A stretch of 64,000 nt of DNA. Source: Styela clava. Taxonomy: Eukaryota > Chordata > Ascidiacea > Stolidobranchia > Styelidae. Under the pieces are notes generated by a model. That model was not told where the DNA came from. It saw nothing but the letters and a program-made list of their open reading frames with translations, and ran no database searches. Made by a program: the position numbers and the translations under genes. This document shows positions 61,080 to 64,000 of this stretch, one piece after another. Position 1 is the first letter of the stretch; the number at the start of each line of letters is the position of its first letter. The stretch spans positions 15,553,001-15,617,000 of the forward strand of contig NC_135258.1 of assembly GCF_964204865.1 (NCBI RefSeq), in the 5' to 3' direction.

Positions 61080-61230
61080 TTTCTATATTTTTTGTCACCT
61101 CCTACTTCAAAATTTCAGATAAGATCTTCGATTTCTTTTCACCAATTCTTTCTTGCTTACCGCTCAATTTGCAATGAAAGTCTTACTTGATGGCAAACGA
61201 AGTAATGTCTTTTTCTTATCAGGTTAGGCA

Positions 61231-61236
61231 TTTATA
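61231..61236 (-). promoter_or_regulatory. FoxA TATA box
   Basis: On the minus strand TATAAATGC lies about 150 bases upstream of the FoxA ATG, in a locally GC-rich setting (gggcgtataaa). A GATA-type site (CCTGATAAG) lies just downstream at about 61216-61224. Transcription would start near 61205. Confidence 0.65.
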
Positions 61237-64000
61237 CGCCCGTGTTCGAATTCGCTAGTTATTCTCCTTTCCCCGCTACGCGCCGTAAACCTTATTGGTC
61301 GTTTTAATGTTTAACTACGCCGCTGTGAGAAAAAAATGTCCCGATTTCACTTATGTCCACATAGAGCCACTCGTCTCTGTCGAAATGAACATAAAAAAAG
61401 CACTTGGCCAGGTATGACACTCATGCAATCGAATGACTTATCCATTCTTGATCTTGTTTGCGCAAAGGCTGTACATGTAAGAATTACAATTTAGACTTCG
61501 CAGCGAAGTAGATTTTATGACTAAAAACATTCGAAAAATGAATGTAGCCTAAGTATTTTTCAAATAAAAAGTGTCAGTTAAAAGCTGTATATAATTTTTT
61601 TTAAATAAACATAATATTGCAAAATATCAAAAAATTATCTATTCGTGTTCGATTTCATCCTTATGTTCCCATATCTACATACATTTACCAGAGAAGTATA
61701 GAGAAAACTGCAATATTTGAACGCCTGTGGTGCAGTGAAAACTAAGGGCCATTTTGGTGATTGAAAACATATTTCTCAAGATTCTTGTTAAGGTATATGA
61801 CCTTTGAGAGTTACATTTTACTTGAAAACATGACCTTTTTAAAAATATGTAAAATACTAAAAGATATCTTGTCATGTCTAGATGATTTCCACAAAAAATA
61901 ATATTGAGGACAGTCAAATTTCACAAGGATATGACCAATTTAGTCAAATTAAATGACGGAATGATTTTATCACAACGAGCCCTAATATTGATGTGATGCC
62001 AGATTCGTCTTCCTAAAGTACACTGACAATATGTACCCTGGAATTATTACTTCTTGTTCATATATATTCATATGATTACTGGTGTCTGTGTTTACATGGT
62101 ATCGTGGAGTATTTTTGTGTCAACAATTTTCTAAAAGCGTTTCTGCCATGCCTTGTGTTGCAAGTAAACAGGAATCATTGATACAGGAAATTTCATTGAA
62201 AGTCAGTCAATATTTTCCCTCAAATATGTTGTTAAATACGATTCACAATCGAATAAATGTTGACCCAAATTGTTTTCTCTGGTTTTCATGCGCTTTTTTG
62301 AACTTAATTTACTTACCTAAGGTAAACTGAGATCCAGACGTATTTACTAAGGGTCTGTAGCTACTGTACAGCGCAATTTACCATGGAGGGCACTTCCATT
62401 TCATCTGTAAATACTCCAAAGCGTTTGTGTTTTCCCAATTTACATTTATATTGGAATTTACTCGATGTAAACAAAAGAAAATAGTGAATATGTATATTTG
62501 TATATCTAGTATATAAGCATCAAATCAAAGTTAGTGCATATTTACCATTTCGTCGATATGTCATCACATAAAGTGGAATAGTACACTTTACGTTTTGTAT
62601 TTGACCAACAAGCCAGATATTTATGTACAACTATTTACCCAAAAACATTTACTAGAGTCTATAAGTCAGAATACACACAAAATTTGTTTGCCTCAAATAT
62701 TAACGTTACTACTTTTCCTGCGTTGTAAGTAATGCCGTTTATCAGTTTCATAGACGAGTGGGATGTTGGGAAGTAATAATACGTAGGAACAATTTAAAAG
62801 TATTAATTATTATATTCTGAGGCTAAGAAAGAATGGATATAATTATTGAAATATAGATCAATCTTTTGTTTCACTTCGTTGCAATATAATTTGGTAGTCA
62901 TTTTGTAGAATCATCTCAAATTGGGGAAACATACCCCAAAAGTAGAGTGCAGTTTTGTCAACACTTCTTGATACTCTAAAAGGGATGCATTGTTTTAATT
63001 CTTACTTTTCTCCCCCCTCGTTGACAATAGTTTGAAATTTAAATCGTCGCTGACCATTTTCAATGCATTTTGCCCATGTGAAAGGAAAATGGTAAAATTG
63101 GTACAGTTTTAGAAAGCGTTGAGAAGAAATTTTGGTTGTTTTTCAAAAATATTCATAGAATATCTTAGATAATGTATATCATCCAGGGAACATTTTTGAA
63201 TGAAGATGTCAATTAGATCGATAAAAACTGTTATTCGTTCGTCCGGTAATTTATCTACAGGAACATAAAGCGACTTTCAAACGGACGTATTTAATGATTA
63301 ATCTTCGGTAAATATTTGCAAGACCTACGTACCAGTACCGGAGCAAACAAGACGCGGGCGATGGTAAAATAGGTGAATCTTCTTCTGCGAGAGGTCGTTA
63401 GTCTTTGAAAAACATTAACTGTGTTATTGAAAATATAAAGCAAATTTATACGAATTTTCATGTGATGTATTTGACGTACAAATGGCACACACAGCGGAAA
63501 ACAATGGAATTAAATAAAAGTACATTTAAAATGAAACTACTCTTTTTATAATATTTAAGCAGGGAACAATTTCTCATCTAAAGCCCTATCTAGGTATATT
63601 TATTCACTAGCAAAAAAAACTATTTTTTTGTACATTTTTCACGATGTTTGATAAAATTTGTCGTGTCAGAGCTCGTTTCATGATGAACACATGCCAAATG
63701 TTTGCACAAGATATATACAAAGGACAAAATGCGTTATCGAAGCTCGCAATTAAACGCGAAAATGGTTAATAAATTACAGCGAAGGCTAACAAAGAGATGA
63801 TCCCGCGTTCCTCTTTTTGTGAGAGTGTGTACCACACCCGTACCCAGTACTGAGGAACAAAAACCTCTTTATATTCTTACACAATAGACTCTTGCTGTAA
63901 ATATCTTAAAAATATTATTAAAGCTGAAACATTGTTCATTTCCAAACCCCTTTGGCCGACTTACGAGCAAAAATCCAGTCTAACGTGTTATTCATTTTTC
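61237..64000. other. FoxA upstream region, no gene seen
   Basis: No coding frame or repeat is recognised. As the 5' flank of a developmental regulator it is a plausible enhancer region, but single-sequence reading cannot locate elements. Confidence 0.4.

Overview
This is a window of eukaryotic nuclear DNA. It is AT-rich, has many small GT-AG introns and much transposon debris, and carries metazoan genes. A FoxA forkhead gene, a CACHD1-type channel-modulator gene and a class I cytokine receptor with the gp130-like plan of a cytokine-binding pair plus FN3 repeats point to a bilaterian. I infer an invertebrate chordate, most likely a tunicate (ascidian); the species is not determined.

Layout. 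Positions 1-7800 hold two blocks of a dimeric satellite (about 364-bp dimers) in opposite orientations, around a 1.5-kb spacer. Positions 8498-12750 hold three tandem 1.41-1.42-kb repeats that stop 24 bp before the start codon of an intronless HSD17B8-like dehydrogenase (12775-13536, +). Positions 15098-31614 (-) hold an 18-exon class I cytokine receptor that I rebuilt exon by exon with consistent splice phase: 771 residues, with a tail of about 45 residues. Positions 32399-34438 hold a decayed hAT transposon with a perfect 8-bp target duplication, followed by two non-autonomous DNA elements. Positions 37541-50003 (+) hold a 15-exon CACHD1-like gene (1153 residues) whose introns carry a hAT-type element, small terminal-inverted-repeat elements (MITEs), short tRNA-derived retroposons (SINEs) and a 79-bp minisatellite. 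Positions 50282-54815 (-) hold an unrecognised membrane protein with a CUB-like ectodomain, in a tail-to-tail arrangement with CACHD1. Positions 56889-57719 (-) hold a two-helix protein with PPxY motifs. Positions 59544-61079 (-) hold an intronless FoxA with a TATA box. The rest, to 64000, is the FoxA upstream region with no gene that I can see.

The genes do not form a pathway. Apart from the dehydrogenase and FoxA, they encode membrane proteins. The cytokine receptor and the CUB-like protein are the least expected: both are short-tailed, type-I-like cell-surface proteins. They are the best candidates for undescribed biology here, together with the repeat-built promoter region of the HSD17B8-like gene and the opposed satellite blocks.
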